DNA of 64,000 nucleotides from CBETVX01 sp965539935 (GTDB taxonomy: Bacteria; Bacillota; Clostridia; Peptostreptococcales; Caminicellaceae), in contig CBETVX010000004.1 in assembly GCA_965539935.1 (NCBI GenBank), positions 15,290 through 79,289 on the forward strand, read 5' to 3'. Positions 54,173-60,557 of the stretch are shown here, piece after piece (within the stretch, counting starts at the first letter, position 1; every line of letters begins with the position of its first letter). The translations under genes and the position numbers were made by a program. The notes under the pieces are model-generated. The model saw only the letters and a list, made by a program, of their open reading frames with translations, was not told the DNA's origin and made no database searches.

Positions 54173-55055
54173 TTTTACTAATGAAATCTATCCAAAGGGT
54201 GAGAAAAGAAAAAACATATTCTTTTCAGGAAAAGGAGGGGTTGGGAAAACATCTATGGCTTGTATAACTGCTGTAGAAACAGCAAGGAAGGGATATAAAA
54301 CCTTGCTTTTAACTACCGATCCTGCTGCTCATATTGGAAATGTATTAGATCAGCCTATAGACGATAAAATAACTGCTGTAAAAGGAGTAGATAATTTATA
54401 TGCAGTTAAGATTGACCAAAAGAAGGCCACTGAAGAGTATAAACAGAATGTATTAAAAGATGCAGAAAAAAAATTCGACAAGGAAACAATTATGGCTATG
54501 AAGGAAGAGCTAGACTCTCCTTGTACAGAGGAAATGGCTTCTTTTCAAAAATTCATAGAATATGCCAGTTGCAATGATTATCAAGTCATAGTTGTAGATA
54601 CAGCTCCTACAGGACATACCCTAAGACTGTTAGAATTACCTATGGATTGGAGTAAACAAATCCAATTAAAGGCTGGAGTATCTACAGAAATAAGTGATGA
54701 AGATAAGCTACAAAAAGAGAGATTTGATAAAGTAATTAATATGATGAAGGATAGAGAAATTACAACCTTTGCCTTTGTTATGTACCCAGAAAAAACACCA
54801 ATTATTGAAGCCTATCGAGCAGCAAAGGAATTAGAGACACTTAATATTAAAACAGGGCTAGTTGTAGCTAATTTAATAATACCAGAGGAACAAGCATTAA
54901 CTCCATTTTTCAAAAAGAGAAGAAATATGCAGTTAGGCTATATTGAGGAAATAAAAGAAAGATTTAAAGATTCAAAATTAATAGAAGTACCAATGTTTGG
55001 TGAAGAAATAAAAGGATTAGATATGTTAAAAGAAATTGCAAATCAAATATTTTAG
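54165..55055 (+). CDS. arsA: ArsA ATPase, second half-size subunit
   Basis: The second half-size ArsA (296 residues), similar to the first: SGKGGVGKTSMACITAVE, VDTAPTGHTLRLLELPMDW and SPCTEEMASFQKF (equivalent of Cys422). The second cysteine in the C-TCMGP position is missing (it reads AGVSTEIS), matching the natural asymmetry of the two halves of fused ArsA. ATG 54165 follows GGAGGGAGAG and overlaps arsA1, so the two would be made in equal amounts and could pair. No ArsB or Acr3 pump gene follows. Confidence 0.92.
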   Translation: MNNFTNEIYPKGEKRKNIFFSGKGGVGKTSMACITAVETARKGYKTLLLTTDPAAHIGNVLDQPIDDKITAVKGVDNLYAVKIDQKKATEEYKQNVLKDAEKKFDKETIMAMKEELDSPCTEEMASFQKFIEYASCNDYQVIVVDTAPTGHTLRLLELPMDWSKQIQLKAGVSTEISDEDKLQKERFDKVINMMKDREITTFAFVMYPEKTPIIEAYRAAKELETLNIKTGLVVANLIIPEEQALTPFFKKRRNMQLGYIEEIKERFKDSKLIEVPMFGEEIKGLDMLKEIANQIF

Positions 55056-55077
55056 TAGGTAGATATAAAAGTATACT

Positions 55078-55116
55078 AAAAAAGGGTCATGTGGCTATCC
55101 ACACAGACCCTTTTTT
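55078..55116. terminator. Terminator between convergent ars operons
   Basis: GGGTC pairs with GACCC, with an inner TGTGG/CCACA stem; A- and T-runs on both sides allow bidirectional use. Confidence 0.9.
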
Positions 55117-55129
55117 AGTTATAGAACCT

Positions 55130-55360
55130 TTATTTTAATAATTCTTTAACTTCAGCTACAGTTGGAGTTTTACCTTCAAGTTTTACTTCTCCATTTATTA
55201 CTAAAGCAGGAAGCTTACTTACTCCATATTCAAGAATTTTTGGAATATCACTTACTATATCAAAGTCATAATCTAAATTAAGTTCTGTTAATGCCTCATC
55301 AACGATGGGCGCTACTCTACTGCCACCTCAGCAAACTTGTTCTAAAATTTTGATATCCAT
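55130..55360 (-). CDS. Selenothioredoxin-like protein (Cys10-Sec11) in the ars locus
   Basis: A 76-residue protein read through one TGA (55328-55330). It starts with ATG 6 bp after AGGAGG and ends in TAA. The start is MDIKILEQVC-U-GGSRVAPIVDEAL, and the last 40 residues (PKILEYGVSKLPALVINGEVKLEGKTPTVAEVKELL) follow the neighbouring thioredoxin-like protein (DIVSYGVMKTPGLVVDEKLKVSGRVPTKDEIKKIL), which has GPGCKNC at the active site. Here Sec is placed directly after the cysteine, giving C-U instead of CxxC. The same fold shows a cis-proline region (LPALV). A SECIS-like hairpin follows the UGA. The likely role is a selenol/thiol reductase or metalloid-binding partner in arsenic handling; this is an inference. 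Confidence 0.87.
55293..55330 (-). promoter_or_regulatory. UGA codon with bacterial SECIS-like hairpin (selenothioredoxin)
   Basis: After the UGA (55328-55330), GCC-CATC pairs with GATG-a-GGC (seven pairs, one bulged A) around a GTT loop (55293-55310). The loop lies at +25 to +27 from the UGA, the same place as in the DUF1858 selenoprotein gene. Confidence 0.77.
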
Positions 55361-55371
55361 TAATATACCTC

Positions 55372-55608
55372 CTATTTTTCACTTAATATTTTTTTGATTT
55401 CATCCTTAGTTGGAACTCTGCCAGATACTTTCAATTTTTCATCTACTACTAAACCTGGAGTTTTCATTACACCGTAGGATACAATATCTTTAAAGTCAGT
55501 TACTTTTTCAAAATTAGCTGATATACCAAGTTCATTAGCAGCTTCTTCAGCATTTTTATGTAAGGCTGTACAATTTTTGCATCCAGGCCCTAGGATTTTG
55601 ATATTCAT
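55372..55608 (-). CDS. Thioredoxin-like protein (MTH895/glutaredoxin-like subfamily)
   Basis: A 78-residue redox protein of the redox-active-disulfide/MTH895 group: MNIKILGPGCKNCTALHKNAEEAANELG with a CxxC active site (residues 10-13) and the cis-proline segment MKTPGLVVDEKL. ATG 55608 follows AAGGAGG by 6 bp. Genes of this family often accompany ArsR and a permease in arsenic clusters; no permease is present here. It is 11 bp from the selenothioredoxin gene and 138 bp from arsR2, so the three probably form one operon. Confidence 0.9.
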   Translation of the reverse strand: MNIKILGPGCKNCTALHKNAEEAANELGISANFEKVTDFKDIVSYGVMKTPGLVVDEKLKVSGRVPTKDEIKKILSEK

Positions 55609-55746
55609 AAAAAACCTCCTTTTCAATTTTAAAAATTTATATTAAACAAATAACTTACTATAGTAATTGATATTATAGTAAAAAATTAAATCTTTGTTTA
55701 TCAATGAATCTACTACAAAATCCCTAAAGGGTTTTAATCTATGATA

Positions 55747-56064
55747 TTAGTCATTTAGCTGATTGTGTATTGCATTTAATTCTTTTAGTAGTATTTTTTT
55801 TACAATATCAAGCACTTCATATATATCAGGATACTTAACACTATACATGACCCTTAGTCCATCTTTACGACTTACAAGTATATTCTTATCCTTCAAAATC
55901 TTTAAGTGCTGAGATACATTGGACTGCTCTAATCCTAACTCTTCATATATATCACAAACACAGAGCTCGTCTTCATTTTTAAGACATTCTAAAATTTGGA
56001 GTCTTGTTGGATGCGCTATTGATTTTAAAAGTGAGGAAGTCATTTGTGAGAGCATATCAGCCAA
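55747..56064 (-). CDS. arsR: ArsR-family metalloid-responsive repressor, second copy
   Basis: A 105-residue winged-helix repressor: MTSSLLKSIAHPTRLQILECLKNEDELCVCDIYEELGLEQSNVSQHLKILKDKNILVSRKDGLRVMYSVK. The ELCVCD motif is the classical As(III) site. It is not a close duplicate of the plus-strand arsR. The start is probably TTG 56064, 7 bp after GGAGGTG. It likely controls its own operon through the palindrome upstream. Confidence 0.9.
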   Translation of the reverse strand: MADMLSQMTSSLLKSIAHPTRLQILECLKNEDELCVCDIYEELGLEQSNVSQHLKILKDKNILVSRKDGLRVMYSVKYPDIYEVLDIVKKILLKELNAIHNQLND

Positions 56065-56085
56065 TAAAGAACACCTCCATACTAT

Positions 56086-56101
56086 ATTATAATATTATAA
56101 T
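56086..56101. promoter_or_regulatory. Candidate operator of arsR2
   Basis: Perfect 16-bp palindrome ATTATAATATTATAAT, 22 bp before the arsR2 start, overlapping TATAAT-like -10 sequences. Confidence 0.45.
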
Positions 56102-56151
56102 GTAATTTTAATGTTTTTTTTATAATAATTCAATCATTATTTTTGAAATAA

Positions 56152-56179
56152 TAAAAAAATCAGGAGATAAAATCCTGAT
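56152..56179 (-). terminator. Terminator after the ArsN1-like gene
   Basis: ATCAGGA pairs with TCCTGAT around a 7-base loop and is followed by seven T on the minus strand. Confidence 0.9.
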
Positions 56180-56185
56180 TTTTAT

Positions 56186-56683
56186 TTAAATAAGTAATTT
56201 CTCCATTATAGTTATATTAATCCATTTACCATCTAATATACCTTGATTAATATATGTTCCTACCTCTCTAAAATCCATTGAAAGATAAAGTTTTTTACCT
56301 GCTTTATTAAATTCAAAAGTGCTTAATACCAGTTTATGAAAACCTTGATTTCTAGCTACATCAATGAGATCACTGAGAAGTAATTTTCCTAAACCCTTTC
56401 CTCGCATATTTCTTTCAATATAAATAGAGATATCAACAACACCACTATAACAACATCTTGAATTAAATACATTAAGAGATGCCCAGCCTAATACATTATC
56501 ATTATTATCCGTTATAACTAAAACTTTGTGCTTTTCACTTCTACTAGTGAGCCACTTTTCCATATCCTCTGTGGTTCTCAATCTTGTCTCAAGGGTTGCA
56601 ATCCTATCTTCTATACCTTGATTATAAATTTTTGTTATGTAGGGGATATCCTTTAAAGTAGCAAATCTAGTTGTATAATTCAT
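56186..56683 (-). CDS. GNAT N-acetyltransferase, ArsN1-like (arsinothricin/phosphinothricin type)
   Basis: A 165-residue GNAT of the PAT/Bar group. It has ITKIYNQGIEDRIATLETRLRTTEDMEKWL near the start, a phrase typical of ArsN1 proteins that acetylate the antibiotic arsinothricin, then VDISIYIERNMRGKGLGKLLLSDLI (acetyl-CoA loop) and FHKLVLSTFEFNKAGKKLYLSMDFREVGTYINQGILDGKW. ATG 56683 follows AAAGGTGGTG. It lies 14 bp after a MarR gene, with which it is likely co-transcribed, next to two arsR operons. Phosphinothricin or methionine sulfoximine are other possible substrates. Confidence 0.8.
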   Translation of the reverse strand: MNYTTRFATLKDIPYITKIYNQGIEDRIATLETRLRTTEDMEKWLTSRSEKHKVLVITDNNDNVLGWASLNVFNSRCCYSGVVDISIYIERNMRGKGLGKLLLSDLIDVARNQGFHKLVLSTFEFNKAGKKLYLSMDFREVGTYINQGILDGKWINITIMEKLLI

Positions 56684-56697
56684 TTTAACACCACCTT

Positions 56698-57138
56698 TCA
56701 ATATTTATTTTGTTTAATGGCTTTAATTAGAAGACCAAGGCTTTCAATTACTTGATCTTTTTTATCATTAGGTAAAGAGTTTAAAATATTGGAGTAGTAG
56801 TTGTTCATACTATCTTCAATACTATTAAAAATTTTATTGCCAGAATCAGTAAGTAGTATTTCAATATATCTTCTATCATTTTTAGAAGTTTTTCTCTCTA
56901 CTAATCCTTGACTGACTAGATTATTAACAGTTCTACTCATAGTACTTTTATCTAGATCAAGCAAATTAGCTAAATCATTTAAAAATATGCTTTTATTTCT
57001 TCCTATTTCAACTATGGTATGACATTGTGACAAAGTTATTCCACAACAGGAGGCCTCATCCTTTGTCAAAATACCTAAACTTCTTACTAACAACCTTAAT
57101 AATTCTCTTAGTAAATTATTATTTTTATCTGAATGCAC
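56698..57138 (-). CDS. MarR-family transcriptional regulator
   Basis: A 146-residue winged-helix regulator: LTKDEASCCGITLSQCHTIVEIGRNKSIFLNDLANLLDLDKSTMSRTVNNLVSQGLVERKTSKNDRRYIEILLTDSGNKIF. The CCGITLSQC cysteines near the ligand pocket are notable; ArsR-unrelated MarR proteins with such cysteines can sense thiol reagents. The start is taken as GTG 57138 (GAGGTG 6 bp upstream). A palindrome lies upstream; it probably represses its own gene and the ArsN1-like gene. Confidence 0.88.
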   Translation of the reverse strand: MHSDKNNNLLRELLRLLVRSLGILTKDEASCCGITLSQCHTIVEIGRNKSIFLNDLANLLDLDKSTMSRTVNNLVSQGLVERKTSKNDRRYIEILLTDSGNKIFNSIEDSMNNYYSNILNSLPNDKKDQVIESLGLLIKAIKQNKY

Positions 57139-57164
57139 CTTTATCACCTCAATATAATTGTAAC

Positions 57165-57179
57165 ATACAACAGTTGTAT
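57165..57179. promoter_or_regulatory. Candidate MarR operator
   Basis: Perfect inverted repeat ATACAAC-a-GTTGTAT, 26 bp before the MarR start. Confidence 0.65.
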
Positions 57180-57275
57180 AAAACAACTAAAAAACAAAAT
57201 ATATTGTATTTTTGGAAATGCATTAAATATTTACTTAATAAAATCTATAAAATTACATAAAAAAAATTTATTTTT

Positions 57276-57317
57276 GTGATTCAAATCATATTTATATATA
57301 AATAATAAGGTTATAAT
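57276..57317 (+). promoter_or_regulatory. FNR-type promoter of the unknown protein-DUF1858 operon
   Basis: GTGAT-TCAA-ATCAT (57276-57289; 8 of 10 consensus bases of TTGAT-N4-ATCAA) and TATAAT (57312-57317). The dyad centre is 29.5 bp before the -10, which puts it at about -41.5, the class II activator position. Confidence 0.7.
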
Positions 57318-57351
57318 GTAGATAATAAATTTTAAAAAAGGTGTGATTTAG

Positions 57352-58011
57352 TTGAGTAGATTTTTAGGACCAATACATCACTGGTTATTCAATAAAATCA
57401 AACTACATGAAGAGCTAGAAAAACAAATAATAAAAAATGTTGAAGAACAGCTAGATGTTGATTTATCAAATATGGTTTCAGAATTAAATGAAAAAATAGG
57501 TCATCCTATCCCAAATCAGTCATTGGAAGAAATAATAGATACTGATAATATTCATGGATGGCTTCAAAATAAAATAACCATAGCTGAAACTAGACAAGCT
57601 TGCCTTATAACTAATCTAATTGATGAATATGGTAAAGAGGCTGAAAATATTATAATGAATACCTATAAAAATCAAGCTAGTGAATGTGGGAAAGATGCCA
57701 GTGAAAAATATGATGTAAATGATGCTCCTGAGCTTTATAAAGCATTGAATAATTATATATTAGATGGTATGCCTTGTGATAATGTAAATAATATAACGAT
57801 AAATGAAAAAAATAAACTACAGTGGAAGGTAGTGAATTGTCTTCATAAGGGATATTGGCAAAATGTAAATGGAGATTTAAATGTACTATATATGCTTCGT
57901 GAAAACTGGGTATCAAGCTTTATAGAAAGTGCCAATCCAGAATTTAAATATAATTTTAATATTGAAGAAGTAAATGGACAAATAATACTTGTTCATGTAA
58001 TATATAAATAA
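57352..58011 (+). CDS. Unrecognised soluble protein upstream of DUF1858
   Basis: A 219-residue soluble, mostly helical protein with no signal peptide or membrane segment. Cysteines are spread (ACLITN, SECGKD, MPCDN, VNCLHKGYW), and the C-terminal part has LNVLYMLRENWVSSFIESANPEFKYNFNIEEVNG. The WxxVNCLHKGYW...NPEFKY layout loosely recalls the L-2-amino-thiazoline-4-carboxylate hydrolase-like family, but I would not assign it. Start is TTG 57352 (AAAAGGTG upstream). It is 21 bp from the DUF1858 gene and shares its FNR-type promoter, so a role in redox or nitrosative stress is plausible. Confidence 0.75.
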   Translation: MSRFLGPIHHWLFNKIKLHEELEKQIIKNVEEQLDVDLSNMVSELNEKIGHPIPNQSLEEIIDTDNIHGWLQNKITIAETRQACLITNLIDEYGKEAENIIMNTYKNQASECGKDASEKYDVNDAPELYKALNNYILDGMPCDNVNNITINEKNKLQWKVVNCLHKGYWQNVNGDLNVLYMLRENWVSSFIESANPEFKYNFNIEEVNGQIILVHVIYK

Positions 58012-58032
58012 AAGAGAAAAGGAGGAGTTTAA

Positions 58033-58218
58033 ATGAAAATAACTAAGGACACTAGAATTAGTGAAACTTTAGAAATAAATCCTAAAGCAGCGGAAATACT
58101 AATGAGATATGGAATGGGATGTTTAGGTTGCCCATCAGCTCAAATGGAAACATTAGAACAAGCAGCTGCAGTTCATGGTATGAACTTAGATACTTTATTA
58201 GAAGAATTAAATAAGTAA
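58033..58218 (+). CDS. DUF1858 redox-disulfide protein (CxxC form)
   Basis: A 61-residue hybrid-cluster-protein-associated redox disulfide domain: ITKDTRISETLEINPKAAEILMRYGMGCLGCPSAQMETLEQAAAVHGMNLDTLLEELNK. The CLGC pair (residues 30-33) is the family active site, and the window's selenoprotein at 2427-2642 has Sec in place of the second cysteine. A good ribosome site (AAAGGAGGAG) precedes the ATG. It is the second gene of an FNR-type operon facing the CODH-family gene. Confidence 0.93.
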   Translation: MKITKDTRISETLEINPKAAEILMRYGMGCLGCPSAQMETLEQAAAVHGMNLDTLLEELNK

Positions 58219-58270
58219 TACTTCATTAGAACTTCTTAGTTTTTAATTAATAAAGAATAATATAATATAT

Positions 58271-58306
58271 AATAGCCCCCATCTTTAATTTAAGGTGGGG
58301 GCTATT
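58271..58306. terminator. Bidirectional terminator between DUF1858 and cooS
   Basis: AATAGCCCCCA pairs over 11 bp with TGGGGGCTATT; it separates two convergent genes. Confidence 0.85.
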
Positions 58307-58327
58307 TGAAGTTTACTTATATAGCAG

Positions 58328-60241
58328 CTATTTTAGTCCCAATTCCTTTCTCTTTTTAAGAATATGGGCTTCTATACCTTTAGCAGCTTCTACAGGATCA
58401 TCTCCTAAGGCAATTTTACCGCCAGTTAATCCCTCAACGTCTTCAGTAAGAAGCTTAACTAATCTTGGTGCACCAGTAACAAATGGAGTAGGAGATAAAT
58501 GGGTATACGCTCCATAGGCCACTGCAAAAACACCATCGATTGTTGCTTTCTGTTCCATCCACTCTGGAGCAGTAATAGCTATTGGAAGCTGAGGTATATC
58601 TACATCTAAATGGTCAGCTAAAGCAGTAACTAACATTGATATTCTGCCAGTATCTGTACAGGTACCAAAGCTTAGTACAGGAGGAATTTTAAGGAGATTA
58701 CATACTTCTTTAAGTCCTTCTCCTGCATAATTAATTGCATCTAGATTACACATTCCTGCAACCTCAAGACCGTGATTACCACAGCCACCGGCAACGACTA
58801 ATATATCCCTCTTAATTAGTTCCTTTGTAATATTTACAGTATTCCAATCATGGGGACCATTTCTAATGGATGAACAATTTGCTAATGCTACAACTCCCTT
58901 AATTTTACCATCGGCTATAACCTCCACTAGTGGATCAAGTTTATTTCCTAGGGCCCCAAGAACGGCTTCAGTGGAAAATCCTGCAATTGCCTTAGTTTTA
59001 TAATTAGGAACAAATGGTTTGATATTACCATGTCTTTTTTTGAAATTGTCAATTGCTATATCTATTAATTTATCTGCCATTTCATCGACCTTTTCAGGAT
59101 AATAAGGCAATTTATGGTCAAGTCCTGGCACACCAATAATTGTACTAACACTTACTAAAGCAATTTGATATTTTTCAGCATATTGATCTATTGCAGGTGG
59201 GGAACAGTTTTCTTCCATTGCTATGGCATCAACGGTACCTGTAGCAAGTAGAGGCTCTATAGCTAGCCAATTACCCATATGTCCAACAAATACATCATCT
59301 ACTTCGAATCTTTGAAGTAATTCTTGGCCAGTTTCAATTGAGCCAACTATTCTAAGTCCCTTAGCCCCTGCAGCCTTAGCCTTCTCTTGATATTCTTTTA
59401 ATCTAGCTTTTTGAATAGTTGCAACTCCTACCCAAGGCTGATGACCATTAAATACTATATTAACATAGTCAGGGTCCATGATACCTAGGTCCATGTCTAC
59501 CTCATGGGGAGTAGGAGTACCAAATAGAATATCTTGGGTCATTTCAAGGCCTATTTGAGCATTATAGATGGTAGATAAGCCTAAACGAAGGGCTTTGGTA
59601 GCTAGGGATACATAATCACCATCTACATTTGTTAATGTACTGGCTATGCAGTTTTGCACATCATGTTCTATACCATTAGGCATAATGTCAAGCTTTTCCC
59701 ATACAGGAATTCTCTTCTTAGGTGCAAAGGCTTTAACCATAATATTTTCATCATCTGGTCCCACTTGCATTTGAGCTTCAAGGAAATCAGCAAGTTTAAT
59801 AGCCAGTTGATTAGTATCTTGATTAGTATCAATACCTACACGTTCACACATCCATTTTAGTTTATCAACATCTTTGATTTCAAAGGGTGTTTTACCTTCA
59901 CCAGTAGCTCTAAGGGTTCTAAAGGCTTCATAGGCATGGTGTCCATATGTAGCTGCTCCCATTATATTTCTTTGAAGTAAAGCACGCATGGCCATACCAT
60001 CGGCATCTATACCACAAACCCCTTTATTAATACCTGCTTTTTCACTGATTCTACAAGGACCATGGGAACAAAGTTGACAACTTAACCCTTGTAGACAAAA
60101 CTTACATCGTATTTTTTCCTGCTGGGGCCATCTTGAAAAAACACTGGATAGACCATCTTCTTGAATTCTTTTAAGCATTTCTTCAACTGAATCGTGATAA
60201 CTCAAACGACCTTCAGTTTTCTCTCGGATTTTTTCGTCCAT
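58328..60241 (-). CDS. cooS: CODH-family protein lacking a canonical C-cluster cysteine (CooS-V-like)
   Basis: A 637-residue NiFe carbon monoxide dehydrogenase-family protein. The B-cluster cysteines (55, 58, 63, 76) and a CxxC D-cluster pair (Cys46, Cys49) are present. For the active site, His267, Cys346, Cys456, Cys487, Cys528 and Lys565 align with the C. hydrogenoformans CODH-II residues His261, Cys333, Cys446, Cys476, Cys526 and Lys563. The residue expected at Cys295 is Glu303 (VGSIETGQE against VGICCTGNE). That cysteine binds the cluster's outer iron. CooS-V of C. hydrogenoformans also lacks a canonical cysteine, holds an Fe-S-O hybrid cluster, does not oxidise CO and slowly reduces hydroxylamine. 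No cooC, cooF or acetyl-CoA synthase genes are nearby. It lies between DUF1858 and a flavodiiron gene, supporting a nitrogen-stress rather than carbon role. Confidence 0.9.
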   Translation of the reverse strand: MDEKIREKTEGRLSYHDSVEEMLKRIQEDGLSSVFSRWPQQEKIRCKFCLQGLSCQLCSHGPCRISEKAGINKGVCGIDADGMAMRALLQRNIMGAATYGHHAYEAFRTLRATGEGKTPFEIKDVDKLKWMCERVGIDTNQDTNQLAIKLADFLEAQMQVGPDDENIMVKAFAPKKRIPVWEKLDIMPNGIEHDVQNCIASTLTNVDGDYVSLATKALRLGLSTIYNAQIGLEMTQDILFGTPTPHEVDMDLGIMDPDYVNIVFNGHQPWVGVATIQKARLKEYQEKAKAAGAKGLRIVGSIETGQELLQRFEVDDVFVGHMGNWLAIEPLLATGTVDAIAMEENCSPPAIDQYAEKYQIALVSVSTIIGVPGLDHKLPYYPEKVDEMADKLIDIAIDNFKKRHGNIKPFVPNYKTKAIAGFSTEAVLGALGNKLDPLVEVIADGKIKGVVALANCSSIRNGPHDWNTVNITKELIKRDILVVAGGCGNHGLEVAGMCNLDAINYAGEGLKEVCNLLKIPPVLSFGTCTDTGRISMLVTALADHLDVDIPQLPIAITAPEWMEQKATIDGVFAVAYGAYTHLSPTPFVTGAPRLVKLLTEDVEGLTGGKIALGDDPVEAAKGIEAHILKKRKELGLK

Positions 60242-60480
60242 ATAACTACTCCTTTCTAAAGTATTGAATAGATTAATAGTTTCAATAGGTGTAGCACATC
60301 ACAATTAGTATTTGTTTATTTTTAAAAAATAAAACATTTTCTTTAAAAATTGGGGATAGAAATCTTGATATTGTATTTGAAGATAGTTAAAAAACAAATA
60401 ATTATTATGAAATTCTTAATATATTGAGATGATGAGTAAATGTAGTCATTATCTTAATTTCTTCAATAAATTTATACCAT
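60242..60480. other. Divergent intergenic region cooS / fprA
   Basis: With the fprA promoter this makes a 316-bp gene-free stretch. On the minus strand there is an AGGAG ribosome site before cooS and a degenerate dyad (TTGTGATGTGCTACACC, 60284-60303) that could be a weak Crp/Fnr site; I see no clear -10 at the matching distance. Nothing else is evident. Confidence 0.35.
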
Positions 60481-60522
60481 TTGATTATAATCACAGTAAG
60501 ATTTATAAGAAAATCCTATAAT
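60481..60522 (+). promoter_or_regulatory. FNR-type promoter of the flavodiiron gene
   Basis: TTGAT-TATA-ATCAC (60481-60494; 9 of 10 consensus bases) and TATAAT (60517-60522). The centre-to--10 distance is 29.5 bp, exactly as in the two other FNR-type promoters here. Confidence 0.8.
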
Positions 60523-60557
60523 TTAACTAGGAAATAAAATTGAAGGAGGAGTTGTAT

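Noticed and set aside
58328..60241. CO-dependent acetyl-CoA pathway locus
   Set aside because: No acsB, cdhD/E, cooC or cooF genes are present and a C-cluster ligand is altered.
60284..60303. FNR site controlling cooS
   Set aside because: The dyad matches about 6 of 10 bases and no -10 box lies at the distance seen in the three better promoters.
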